This document shows positions 1 to 8,273 of a DNA stretch of 64,000 bases, in pieces. Where the stretch lies: positions 4,712,001 through 4,776,000 of the forward strand of contig CP079215.1 in assembly GCA_019316985.1 (NCBI GenBank), in the 5' to 3' direction. Position 1 is the first letter of the stretch. Each line of letters opens with the position of its first letter. The position numbers and the translations under genes were made by a program. Under the pieces are notes generated by a model. The model made no database searches. It was not told the DNA's origin and saw only the letters and a program-made list of their open reading frames with translations. The DNA comes from Paraniabella defluvii. GTDB lineage: Bacteria; Bacteroidota; Bacteroidia; Chitinophagales; Chitinophagaceae.

Positions 1-285
1 AATGATGTGGTCAATGCCCGTGCAATAGCTGAAACCCTGCGGCCGCTGGCGAAGGACGCCGCCTCTCTGATGCGTAAACAGGTGAATTATTACTGGGGTA
101 ATGATGCCATTTCAAAAGGTGCTTATGCATTATACGGCCCGGGGCAATGGTTTTCGTTAAGACCTATACTGAGTGAACCCTTCAGGCATACCTATTTTGC
201 CGGTGAGCACCTTGCCGACTGGCAGGGTTTTATGGAAGGAGCTATTAACACCGGTGAAGAAGCAGCCTTGCAAATTACAGGCTGA
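1..285 (+). CDS. Flavin amine oxidase, C-terminal end (5' end outside window)
   Basis: The reading frame is open from the first base and stops at 283-285, so only about 94 C-terminal residues are present. The motif TYFAGEHLADWQGFMEGAIN is the FAD-binding C-terminal signature of the flavin monoamine oxidase / NAD(P)-binding amine oxidase family, in which FAGEH contacts the flavin and the following helix carries E-G-A. These enzymes oxidise amines to imines with FAD and O2. The substrate cannot be deduced from this tail. No signal peptide or catalytic N-terminus can be judged. The next gene is on the opposite strand and converges on it with a 17-base gap. Confidence 0.8.
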   Translation, partial: NDVVNARAIAETLRPLAKDAASLMRKQVNYYWGNDAISKGAYALYGPGQWFSLRPILSEPFRHTYFAGEHLADWQGFMEGAINTGEEAALQITG

Positions 286-302
286 GTGACGATACCATAC
301 CA

Positions 303-476
303 TTATTCGCTTTTCTTTTTACGGCTCCATTGGGTTTGCATGTCTTCGTAGGCTTTTTTACTGATCGTAGAATCAGCTTTGCTTCTGCTTACACCTTTTT
401 CCTTACGCGCGTTGATATTGTTCACCAGGGAATTTTTAACGCCCAATTTATTGGTTTTTGTTTTTGAGCTTGCCAT
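303..476 (-). CDS. Small basic hypothetical protein
   Basis: A 57-residue protein starting at the ATG at 476 (MASSKTKTNKLGVKN). An upstream in-frame start at 494 would add six residues, but the inner ATG gives a more natural N-terminus. The protein is rich in Lys, Ser and Asn, has no membrane segment or signal peptide, and ends in a basic KKK run. I recall similar short proteins in Chitinophagaceae annotated as hypothetical, but no function is known to me. It is convergent with the amine oxidase tail and stands alone on its strand. Confidence 0.55.
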   Translation of the reverse strand: MASSKTKTNKLGVKNSLVNNINARKEKGVSRSKADSTISKKAYEDMQTQWSRKKKSE

Positions 477-577
477 AGTTTTCTGAATGAACAAACAAAT
501 AGCATGCCCCGAATTGTTTCACCAGCCAAACGCATCAAAGGGGTAAAACGGCTGATCAGAAAAGCAACCTGTATCCT

Positions 578-1867
578 TTACATAACTTCGTAGGCGTCCC
601 AGAGATCTGCATCATTTTTCTGTTCCTTCATCTGGCTCATAAAGATATCCGAACCGTTACACCGGAGGTTGATCATGCCAAAGAGTATTTTGTTGCTGCT
701 GAGATCTGTAGACCGGGCCAGCTCGGTAGAATATACCAGGGGCCGCCTGCTTTTGGAGTATTTACCTGCACAACCTATTGCATCAGCCCTGGGATGGCTG
801 TATCCTTCATTGTCACCCGATGAAATAACAGTAGCATAGGGGTTTACCATCTGCATGAACTTTTCAGTAAAATCGGAAGCGCCGTGGTGACAGGACTTAG
901 CCACATCTACTTCAAACGGGTTGTTACTCCCGTATTGGGCTATCAGGTATTCCTGCGAAAGGGTATTCAGGTCACCACCGAGCAAAACGGTTCTGTTGCC
1001 AAAACGAAGCTTGATCACCAGGCTATGACCGTTAATGGTTTTACCATCGTCTTTCCAATACATAAAACCTTTTCCATTGGGCGTGTTTTCCATAAAAGGC
1101 GCCAGCACTTCCATGCTAAAAGGTTTTCCTTCAATTGTTTTATTAAGTATAAAAGCGCCTTGCCCGTATCTTTGGGTGGCCATTATTCTTCCTCGCTATT
1201 CGCTTTAAGTAAGGCCTCTATAAAATTGGAAATATCCCGGTTAAAATGTTGCGCTTCGTTGGTGTGGAGCAAGTCGTCAAACACATGGGTGAGAATCGTT
1301 TTTCCTGATTGTTTTATGGTGTTGCCCAGCCCGGTGTTGTATGGGTTGTCTTTAGTAGCAAACTTCAGTATACCGGGGTGTATTAATGTGCCAAAGGTAA
1401 AGCGGGTATCCTCCAGGACTTTGATAATACCTTTATAATGATCGGTATCAAAATGGCTGATGATTACATAATCAATATGGATCTTTTGTGATCATCGAGC
1501 AGGTATTTGAACTGCCATTTTGTTAAATAGCTACACATGCTGTTGTCAGGACCCGCATCGATCAGGATCCGGTAATTACCAATTTCGATCAGCACGCCGT
1601 CTCCTGGCCCACATCCAGGAAGAAGATCTTGAGGCCCATATGATCGGTGAGATTGTCTGAGTGCATCCAACCATCGGGACCCGCCGTGGCAACCCTGTAC
1701 CAGTTGCCCTGCTGCTCCAGCAGGGTTACATAAGTGCCCATCAGTATTTTGTTGATGATTTTTTTGCCTTTATTATTGACCACCGATTCATATAACGGAG
1801 CCGCATTTATTGCAGCGTATTTAAAAGAGCTCATTTTGATTGGTTTAGTTACTATAAAGCTAGCCAT
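578..1867 (-). CDS. SH3-domain plus ComEC-like metallo-beta-lactamase hydrolase (frameshifted)
   Basis: This is one ~430-residue gene broken in about three places. Residues ~12-75 form an SH3-like domain (GTYVTLLEQQGNWYRVAT). The MBL fold follows: FFLDVGQ is interrupted near 1610 and continues as GDGVLIEIGNYRILIDAG, the ComEC/Rec2 type of entry. In a second frame at ~1440-1480 the metal-binding motif SHFDTDHY (HxDxDH) can be read. The C-terminal half (578-1183) carries LLGGDLN, KSCHHGASDF and SHPRAD, all typical of the MBL domain of ComEC-like proteins. The halves meet at a TAATG overlap near 1183, so a genuine two-gene arrangement is possible, but a single MBL domain spans the joint and I favour an indel. 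No signal peptide is visible. Substrate unknown; a phosphodiester or nucleotide is a guess from the family. Confidence 0.7.
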
Positions 1868-1968
1868 TTAACGGCGGGCGGATGAATATCAGGAGTAACC
1901 AATTTAGGTGGTTAGGCAGGATTAATTAGATATTATATAGTCTTGCTTCGCTTATTCTACAGATATGG

Positions 1969-1994
1969 TATTGGTAAGGATACTAATACCAATA
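1969..1994. promoter_or_regulatory. Inverted repeat between divergent genes
   Basis: TATTGGTA (1969-1976) is repeated inverted as TACCAATA (1987-1994) with a 10-base spacer, in the ~260-base gap between the divergent MBL gene and the UvrA-like gene. It could be an operator or a small hairpin. No T-run follows, so it is a poor terminator. Confidence 0.3.
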
Positions 1995-2128
1995 AATGAC
2001 CAAGAAGAATGAGCGATATAAGGTGGTAGGCTTATTTCCGTTTTGGTTGAAAAGCTTTTCTATTGGGAAAAATAACCTATTTTGCATGCCCTTTTTTACT
2101 CTAAACGACTCATCAACACAGCCGACAA

Positions 2129-4342
2129 ATGGATAAAGGTTTTATACATATAAAAGGTGCCCGTGAAAACAATCTTCGTAATATATCGCTAAGTATACCC
2201 AAACAAAAGATCACGATCTTCACCGGCGTATCGGGTTCTGGTAAATCATCCATTGTGTTTGATACAATTGCGTCCGAAGCTCAACGCCAGCTGTACGAGA
2301 ATTTCACCATGTTTGTACGTAACTTCCTGCCGCGGTATGCACCACCACATGCCGATGCCATTGAGAATTTAAGTATGCCGATTGTAGTAGACCAGAAGCG
2401 GTTAGGGGAGGATCTCACTCAACCGTTGGTACTATTACAGATATAGCTCCTGTATTGCGCTTGCTGTTTTCGAGAGTAGGAAAGCCTTTCGTTGGCAACT
2501 CAAATGTATTTTCTTTTAATGATCCCGAAGGTATGTGTCCCCAATGCAGCGGCCTCGGCAAAAGATGGGCGTAAAGGCAGACTCTTTTTAGATAAAGACA
2601 AATCTTTGAACGAAGGGGCCGTGCAGGTACCTGTATTTGCCACCTGGGAAAATGCAATGTACCAGGGATCGGGATTGTTTGATAATGATAAGAAGCTGCG
2701 TGATTATTCTGCTGAAGAAATGGACTTATTATTATACAGCAAACCCCTTAAAGTAAAAATGGCTTTTGGCGGTGGTGAAATGAATGTGACTTACCAGGGC
2801 ATTATTGAAAAATTCACCAAGGCGTTTATTAAGCGTGATCTTAAAACAATGTCGGAGCGTACCCAAAAACGGGTGGCGCCCTATATCGGATTGCAGGAAT
2901 GTCCGCTTTGCAAAGGAGCCCGGTTAAACCAGGCCGTCCTCAATTGCAGGATCGCAGGAAAAAATATAGCAGAATTAGCTGCTTTGGAAGTGACGGAGTT
3001 AATCAGCATTCTAAAAATATTGATGAACCTCTCGCAGGTCCTATGCTGCATACTTTAAAAGAGAGATTACAGCACCTGGTAGATATAGGCCTCGACTACC
3101 TGAGCCTCGACCGCGAAACCAGCACACTTTCGGGCGGAGAATCGCAGCGCATCAAAATGGTAAAGCACCTCAGCAGCAGCCTGGTAGATGTGATGTATAT
3201 TTTTGATGAGCCCAGCGTAGGATTGCATCCCAGGGATGTGCACCGGCTCACCGACCTGTTGAAAAATTAAGGGATAAGGGCAATACTGTAATCGTGGTAG
3301 AACATGATCCTGATGTTATAAAAGTGGCTGATCACATTGTAGATGTAGGGCCACATGCAGGCAAAAGGGGAGGGACCATTATGTTTGAAGGAAGCTTTGA
3401 CGGACTGTTGCATTCAGGTACACTAACGGGACAATATATGACGCAGGACGCTGTTATTAAAAAAGAGGTTCGTACCGCTACAGGTTTTTTGCCCATTGTT
3501 AATGCTCATGCCAATAACCTGCACCACGTAAACGTAAATATTCCGGCAGGTGTACTCACTGTAGTGACCGGTGTGGCCGGATCAGGAAAAAGCTCTCTCA
3601 TTCACCATGCTTTCCTGCAGCAAAATCCCGATGCTATAGTGATCAATCAATCGGCTGTGGGTACTTCTACCCGGTCTAATCCCGCCACCTATACGGGTAT
3701 TATGGATGATGTTCGTAAAGTATTTGCTTCAGCCAACCAGGTAAGTGCATCCTTGTTCAGTTTTAATTCGGAGGGTGCCTGCGAAAACTGCCAGGGCGCC
3801 GGAGTGGTATATACCGACCTGGCTTTCCTGGATGGAATTAAAATACCCTGTGAAATCTGCCAGGGCCGCCGTTTTAAGGAAACTGTGTTGGCTTATACGG
3901 TTGATGGTAAATCGATAGCCGATGTGCTGGATATGACGGTAAGAGAAGCATCCGGCTTCTTTCAGCAAAAAGAAATTCAAAAGAAGCTGAAGGCGCTGGT
4001 AGATGTAGGATTGGAATACCTGAGCCTGGGACAACCCTTAAGCACTTTATCGGGCGGAGAATGCCAGCGGATAAAGCTGGCCAGTGAGCTACATAAAAAA
4101 GGAAGTATTTATGTGATGGATGAGCCCACAACAGGCCTGCATATGTCAGATATTGAACTCCTGTTGGCATTATGAATCGGTTGGTAGATGCCGGTAATAC
4201 CGTAATTGTTATTGAGCATAACGTAAGCGTGATCAGAAATGCAGATTGGATCATTGATATGGGACCCGAAGGCGGCCATAAGGGTGGGCGGGTTATATTT
4301 GAAGGAACTCCTGAAGCTTTGTTAAAGGCAGAGGGTCTTTAA
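2129..4342 (+). CDS. Short UvrA-type ABC ATPase (excinuclease subunit A paralogue, frameshifted)
   Basis: About 737 residues when reconnected, clearly shorter than housekeeping UvrA (~940), which fits the UvrA2/drug-resistance class of paralogues. The first half has Walker A GVSGSGKSS (residues ~33-41), zinc-type cysteines (CPQCSGLG, ECPLCKGARL), the ABC signature TLSGGESQRIK and Walker B MYIFDEPSVGLHP. The second half has GVAGSGKSS, CENCQGAG and CEICQGRRF, TLSGGECQRIK and YVMDEPTTGLH. Both ATPase sites therefore look complete. UvrA proteins dimerise and load onto distorted DNA; short paralogues are often linked to DNA-binding drug resistance. At least six single-base losses (near 2408, 2560, 2588, 3015, 3260, 4170) break the frame, mostly in G or A runs. 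A seventh near 4336 would move the stop to 4362. No partner uvr gene is nearby. Confidence 0.85.
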
Positions 4343-4374
4343 CCAGTCAGTATGTCCGGTGACCCGATGGGCCG

Positions 4375-4718
4375 TCAGGAAGATTTCCGTAAAATCGTTT
4401 TGCGATGCTTCCTGCCCCAGTTGATCATCGATTGAATGATCTCTCCAAAAGTCCGGCAGTATTCCGTAGGTTCATATTCTACAAGAACCGGCGTGTCGGG
4501 GTATACTGTTCTTTTTACCAGCTTGTTCAGCTCCATATCTTTTAATTCCTTCGACAACATACGCGTGGTAATGCCCGGTATGCTGCGCTCAATTTCCCGA
4601 AAGCGCCTGTTGCCATTGCACAACGAATTAATAACGGGTATGCGCCATTTACCCCGATAAAATAAAGGGTATCTTGCAACGCTTTTAACTCTTCTTCCTG
4701 ATTCCTGGTAATTGACAT
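4375..4718 (-). CDS. HxlR-family winged-helix transcriptional regulator (one frameshift)
   Basis: About 114 residues from the ATG at 4718 (MSITRNQEEELKAL), the usual HxlR size. The body reads FREIERSIPGITTRMLSKEL, the family's recognition-helix region, followed by the wing KLVKRTVYPDTPVLVEYEPT. The helix before it, expected as GGKWRIPVI, is restored by adding one G in a GGGG run near 4658. HxlR proteins are small dimeric regulators that often sense redox or electrophile stress and control a divergent oxidoreductase gene. Here an SDR gene starts 78 bases away on the other strand, with an inverted TACT/AGTA site between them. The SDR is the probable target. Confidence 0.8.
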
Positions 4719-4727
4719 AATAGAAGC

Positions 4728-4764
4728 TGGTATACTCTGTGATACTGGTTACAAAAGTATACCA
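4728..4764. promoter_or_regulatory. Candidate HxlR operator in the HxlR/SDR intergenic region
   Basis: TGGTATAC (4728-4735) and GTATACCA (4757-4764) form an 8-bp perfect inverted repeat. Inside it, TACT (4743-4746) and AGTA (4756-4759) are separated by 9 bases, the TACT-N7-9-AGTA arrangement reported for YodB/HypR-type HxlR operators. The site lies just upstream of the -7-like box of the SDR promoter, so binding there would affect that gene and probably the regulator itself. Confidence 0.5.
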
Positions 4765-4773
4765 TTTAGCTGA

Positions 4774-4781
4774 TAGCTTTG
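4774..4781 (+). promoter_or_regulatory. -7 promoter box (TAnnTTTG type) for the SDR gene
   Basis: TAGCTTTG matches the Bacteroidota -7 consensus TAnnTTTG exactly and sits 15 bases before the SDR start codon, giving a very short leader. No clear -33 TTG is seen at the usual distance. The candidate HxlR operator occupies that upstream space. Confidence 0.45.
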
Positions 4782-4795
4782 TAAAAAAAAATACA

Positions 4796-5540
4796 ATGAG
4801 TCATACATTAAAAAACAAAGTCGCGGTAATTACAGGTGGTAACAGCGGTATCGGTTTAGCAGCTGCTAAAGAGCTGGTTGCACGGGAGGCAACAGTATTG
4901 ATTACCGGAAGACGAAAGGAGGCGGTGGAGAAGGCCGCTGCGGAAACAGGTTCAATACCTTTTGTAGCCGATCAGGCTAATTTGGAAGATATTGAAAAAT
5001 TGAAAGAGGAAATCCGGGAGCGATTCGACAAGATTGATATCCTTTTTATTAATGCAGGTATCACCGGTCATCTTGGATTGATAGCCGATGCTTCGGTTGA
5101 AAATTTTGATGCTGTGATGAATATCAATTTCAGAGGAGCCTATTTTACATTGAGTAAGTTAATACCCTTGTTGAATGACGGGGCTTCGGTAGTGATCTTG
5201 TCGTCCATTGTCGCGTCCACTTATCACGCCAATAGTTCTATTTACCAGGCAAGCAAAGCCGCACTCAACTCCATAGCCAAAACTGCGGCTGCAGAACTGG
5301 CATCAAGAAATATCCGGGTGAATATTATAAGTCCCGGCCCTCATACAACAGAAGTAATGAAAAAGCCGGGTTAGATGCAGCAACTTTAGAGCAGGTCAAT
5401 GAACAGCTGGTAAATAAGATCCCTTTAAAAAAATGGGTGACCCGGCAGACATCGCAAAGCTGGTTGCTTATCTTTCCAGCCCTGAAGCTGGTTTTCTTAC
5501 CGGTTCCGAGATTGTGGTTGATGGTGGAATGACGCTTTAA
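4796..5540 (+). CDS. SDR-family oxidoreductase (frameshifted near the C-terminus)
   Basis: About 249 residues, the classical short-chain dehydrogenase length. The ATG at 4796 (MSHTLKNKVAVITGG) is chosen because the cofactor motif TGGNSGIG follows immediately (residues ~14-21). FINAGITG is the NAG motif (~residues 88-95), S of ILSSIV and YQASKAA supply the catalytic Ser, Tyr and Lys, and ISPGPHTTEV is the usual post-catalytic segment. The C-terminal part, including PADIAKLVAYLSSPEAGF and EIVVDGGMTL, is recovered after adding one base near 5370 and one near 5434. Charged residues after the glycine motif (GRRKE) suggest NADP preference. Substrate unknown. Probably controlled by the divergent HxlR regulator. 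Confidence 0.85.
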
Positions 5541-5596
5541 ACAAACTGTTCTGACAAGTGGCGGATATTTGTGCCGGTGGCGATCCTTGAAACAGG

Positions 5597-5980
5597 TTAA
5601 ATGATCTTTACTGGTTTGTGGTGCTCGTTTATTGCCACCAAAGTAAACGAGCCGCTGACAACCTTTTCCCTGCCTTCTTCCAGCATTTTTTCAAGAAAGA
5701 GATCTACATGAATGCGGAGGCTCGTATTGCCCACTTTTTCTACATAGCCTATTAGTTCAACTAAAGAGGCAGCCGGAACGGGGCGAATAAACTCTACCTG
5801 CTCACAGCTTTTAATTACAAAACTTTTCCTGCTGAAACGTGTAGCGGTCATAAACGCGGTTTCCGTCATCATCAGCAATATCTTGCCTCCAAACATGGTG
5901 TTATGATGATTGGTGCTCTCCGGGAAAACTGTTTTAAATACATGGGTTTCAGATTGCGCTAACCTTTCTTCTAATGTCAT
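5597..5980 (-). CDS. Acyl-CoA thioesterase (hotdog fold)
   Basis: An intact 127-residue protein from the ATG at 5980 (MTLEERLAQSETHVFK); an earlier ATG at 6001 would add seven unlikely residues. The pattern PESTNHHNTMFGGKILLMMT, with N-x-GG-x-hydrophobic helix, and CEQVEFIRPVPAASLVELIG are typical of the YciA/BFIT-type 4HBT hotdog thioesterases, which cleave acyl-CoA to free acid and CoA in the cytoplasm. The Asp or Asn in the central helix of this family acts catalytically. The gene converges with the SDR gene and is not in an obvious operon. It is one of the few intact genes in this part of the window. Confidence 0.85.
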   Translation of the reverse strand: MTLEERLAQSETHVFKTVFPESTNHHNTMFGGKILLMMTETAFMTATRFSRKSFVIKSCEQVEFIRPVPAASLVELIGYVEKVGNTSLRIHVDLFLEKMLEEGREKVVSGSFTLVAINEHHKPVKII

Positions 5981-6121
5981 ACAAAATAGATTATGCTGCA
6001 AAGTAACTGTTTTACTTTGTTGACATCCCCGGGGCAGATGGGTGTAGCAAAGGTTACCTGTAGCGGAACTGGGGCTCTAGTAGGCAAAACAGGTAGCATA
6101 TGGTGTATATCACCATACAAA

Positions 6122-6156
6122 TACCAGGAAGGACATCCCCGATATCCTTCCTGGTA
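6122..6156 (-). terminator. Strong hairpin downstream of the SWIB gene
   Basis: TACCAGGAAGGA (6122-6133) pairs perfectly with TCCTTCCTGGTA (6145-6156) around an 11-base loop. On the minus strand it lies about 28 bases after the stop of the SWIB protein gene and is followed by TTTGT, a weak T-run. On the plus strand it is followed by GCTTTTTA, so it may work in both directions. Confidence 0.5.
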
Positions 6157-6184
6157 GCTTTTTATCTAAAAAGATTGTGATTTT

Positions 6185-6617
6185 TTACTTACTTACGTTG
6201 CTGCTCACAATTTTAGCCAGGTCGAACATGGACACCTGCGACTTACCGCCAAATAATGCTTTGAGTTTGTCGTCGGCGTTGATCATGCGTTTGTTTACGC
6301 CATCCTGAAGTCCCTGCTTTTTAATATATGCCCACACTTTTTTGATAATGTCGGGCCTGGAAGCAGGCTTGTTGCCGATCACAGCAGCCAGCACTGCACT
6401 GGGAGTAAGTGGTACCAATAATGCAGGATTGATTTTTCTTTTCTTTTTAGGAGCTGCTTTCTTTGCCGCTGCTTTTTTAGGAGCTGCTTTTTTGGGAGCT
6501 GCCGCAGCTTTGCTAGCTGCTTGTTTTTTTACAGGGGCTGCCTTTTTAGGCGCTGCTTTTGCCGGAGCGGACTTTTTAGCTGCCGCTTTCTTTACGGCCG
6601 CTTTTTTTTGTTGCCAT
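6185..6617 (-). CDS. SWIB/MDM2-domain protein with histone H1-like Lys/Ala tail (homopolymer frameshift at start)
   Basis: About 143 residues. Residues ~1-65 are near-perfect repeats of KKAAPKKAA type, like the tails of histone H1 or bacterial Hc1-type nucleoid proteins. Residues ~75-140 are a SWIB domain (SRPDIIKKVWAYIKKQGLQD, then ADDKLKALFGGK and MFDLAKIVSSNV). The natural start is the ATG at 6617, giving MATKKAAVKK, but it needs seven A after GCAAC where the sequence has eight. The alternative TTG start at 6622 gives an odd MIWQQ start. The protein is likely a basic DNA-condensing or chromatin-like factor; the SWIB domain's bacterial role is uncertain. It forms its own transcription unit, with a hairpin after the stop. 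Confidence 0.85.
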
Positions 6618-6718
6618 ATCAAAGATTTAATTTGAATTATAAATGGGTTAACTAACTAAAGTTAGGAAGAAATTAAATTCGTAATTCATAATATTCGATA
6701 TAATATTTACAGAGTTTT

Positions 6719-7713
6719 TTACAGGCTTATGCCGGATCCGCGTTTTCTTTTCTTCCTCCTTCTCCTGAATGGTCTTTTTGCCCGTTTCAACTTCCACTTC
6801 CTGGTGGTAACTGCATAATCATTGGGGTGTATATCATCGCCGTACTCCACTGCATAAGCTTTGGTAAATTCGGCGCCCAGGTACAGGATAATAGAAGAGT
6901 AATAGATCCATACGATCAATACAACCAGCGAGCCGGCCGCGCCGTAAGTGCTGCCCACCTGGGTTTGTGAAATGTACACCGAAATGCCAAATTTGCCCAG
7001 CATGAATAAAACAGCGGTAACCAGCGCTCCCGCTATTACATCGCGCCAGCGGATCTTAGCATCCGGAAGCACTTTAAAGATAACAGCGAATATGATAGCG
7101 CTTATTACCAGGGTGAGCAGCAGGTTGATGATGTAAAATACCACAACTGTGACATCCGGGTACTTTGCCTGGAGAGCGCTGCTGATTCCTTCTATTATCC
7201 CCGATAAAGTGAGCGATACCAGTAACAGGAACCCGAGGCTGACAATAACCGAGAAGGACAGGAACCGGTTCTGCAGCATTTTCAACCAACCTTTTTCGGT
7301 TTAGCCTTCAAACCCCAAATGGAATTAATAGAGTCCTGGATCTCCCCAAATACAGTAGTAGCGCCAATCAATAAAGTTACACCACCAATAATTGCTGCGA
7401 TCTTGCTTTTACCGGCCAGCGACGCATTTTTGATGATTTCCTGTAACTGGCTGGCTGTATCCTGGCCTACAAACCCATTCAGTACGTCAAATACTTCACC
7501 TTCTACCGCTTCCCTTTTGAGGAAAAGGCCGCATAGCGATATGATCATCACCAGCAGCGGCCCCATCGAAAACACGGTGTAATAAGCCAGTGAGCCGCTT
7601 AGCTTGGTAATTTTATGTTCGGAAAATCCTTTAAAGGTTTGCCGGAGTATTTTCCATATTCCCTTCAGGGTAATAGGTTTGTTTTTACGAACCGTTGCTG
7701 CTGATCCGGTCAT
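6719..7713 (-). CDS. YihY/virulence factor BrkB family membrane protein (one frameshift)
   Basis: About 331 residues and several membrane segments. The N-terminal part has KLSGSLAYYTVFSMGPLLVM, the family hallmark, then TLLIGATTVFGEIQDSINSI. After a missing G near 7290 the chain continues as WLKMLQNRFLSFSVIVSLGF, then GLRWRD-like WRDVIAGALVTAVLFMLGKF and GSLVVLIVWIYYSSIILYLG. The order of these motifs matches YihY proteins, formerly and wrongly called ribonuclease BN. The C-terminus is a long basic tail (KRAKRPFRRRRKKRKRG), probably cytoplasmic. Transport role unknown. No partner gene is evident. Confidence 0.85.
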
Positions 7714-7899
7714 GTGGATATTGAATTTAGGGCTTGTTATTTAATTACCTGCTAAAGCGGCCGGTGAGCACCTCACTTGAAAGGCATAAACTGGTAATAA
7801 ATAAATGTGCCAAAATCTTAACCGGAAGTATAGGTGCAGATACGTTTATAACCGGCTGGCCGGGCGCGGGGATAAACGGAAGACTGGATAGAAATGCAG

Positions 7900-8108
7900 C
7901 TACCTGTTTTTATCAGCAGCATTAACCCGGGTGATCAGGATATGGCCTTCGTCAAACTGGGTAAAGATAAAATCCTGCTTGTTCAGGATCTTTCCTCCAT
8001 TACTTCGTGAACAAATGCTAAAAGAAGCGTGCCTTGTTGCACCAGCTCATCGCTGTCCGATAATCGCATTGCGTGAATTACCTCATTGTAGTTTAGTTGT
8101 TTTCTCAT
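7900..8108 (-). CDS. Small hypothetical protein (one frameshift)
   Basis: From the ATG at 8108 the frame encodes MRKQLNYNEVIHAMRLSDSD and more, stopping after 41 codons. Adding one A near 7995 extends it to about 69 residues ending in ITRVNAADKNR. The composition is natural for a soluble protein and no shadow gene explains it. I do not recognise the family. It lies between the YihY gene and the PAS sensor gene on the same strand. Confidence 0.4.
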
Positions 8109-8273
8109 GCAAAAGACTGGTGTGTTCTATAAAGATACAAAAATGCTTTTAAAATATTGCGGTTTTTATCCGGCGATGTTAATTGGAAAGGCAGACAGAA
8201 CCTGCCTGGCTCCCCGGAAGAGCTGATGATTTCAACCATCTTGTTGACCTGCGCCGGTAAAAACCTCATAGGC

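Noticed and set aside
884..1438. 184-codon plus-strand ORF
   Set aside because: It is antisense to the metallo-beta-lactamase gene, whose HxDxDH motif reads on the minus strand across the same bases.
6342..6635. 97-codon plus-strand ORF rich in Ala, Phe and Gly
   Set aside because: It is the complement of the Lys/Ala repeat of the SWIB protein; its low-complexity composition is a by-product.
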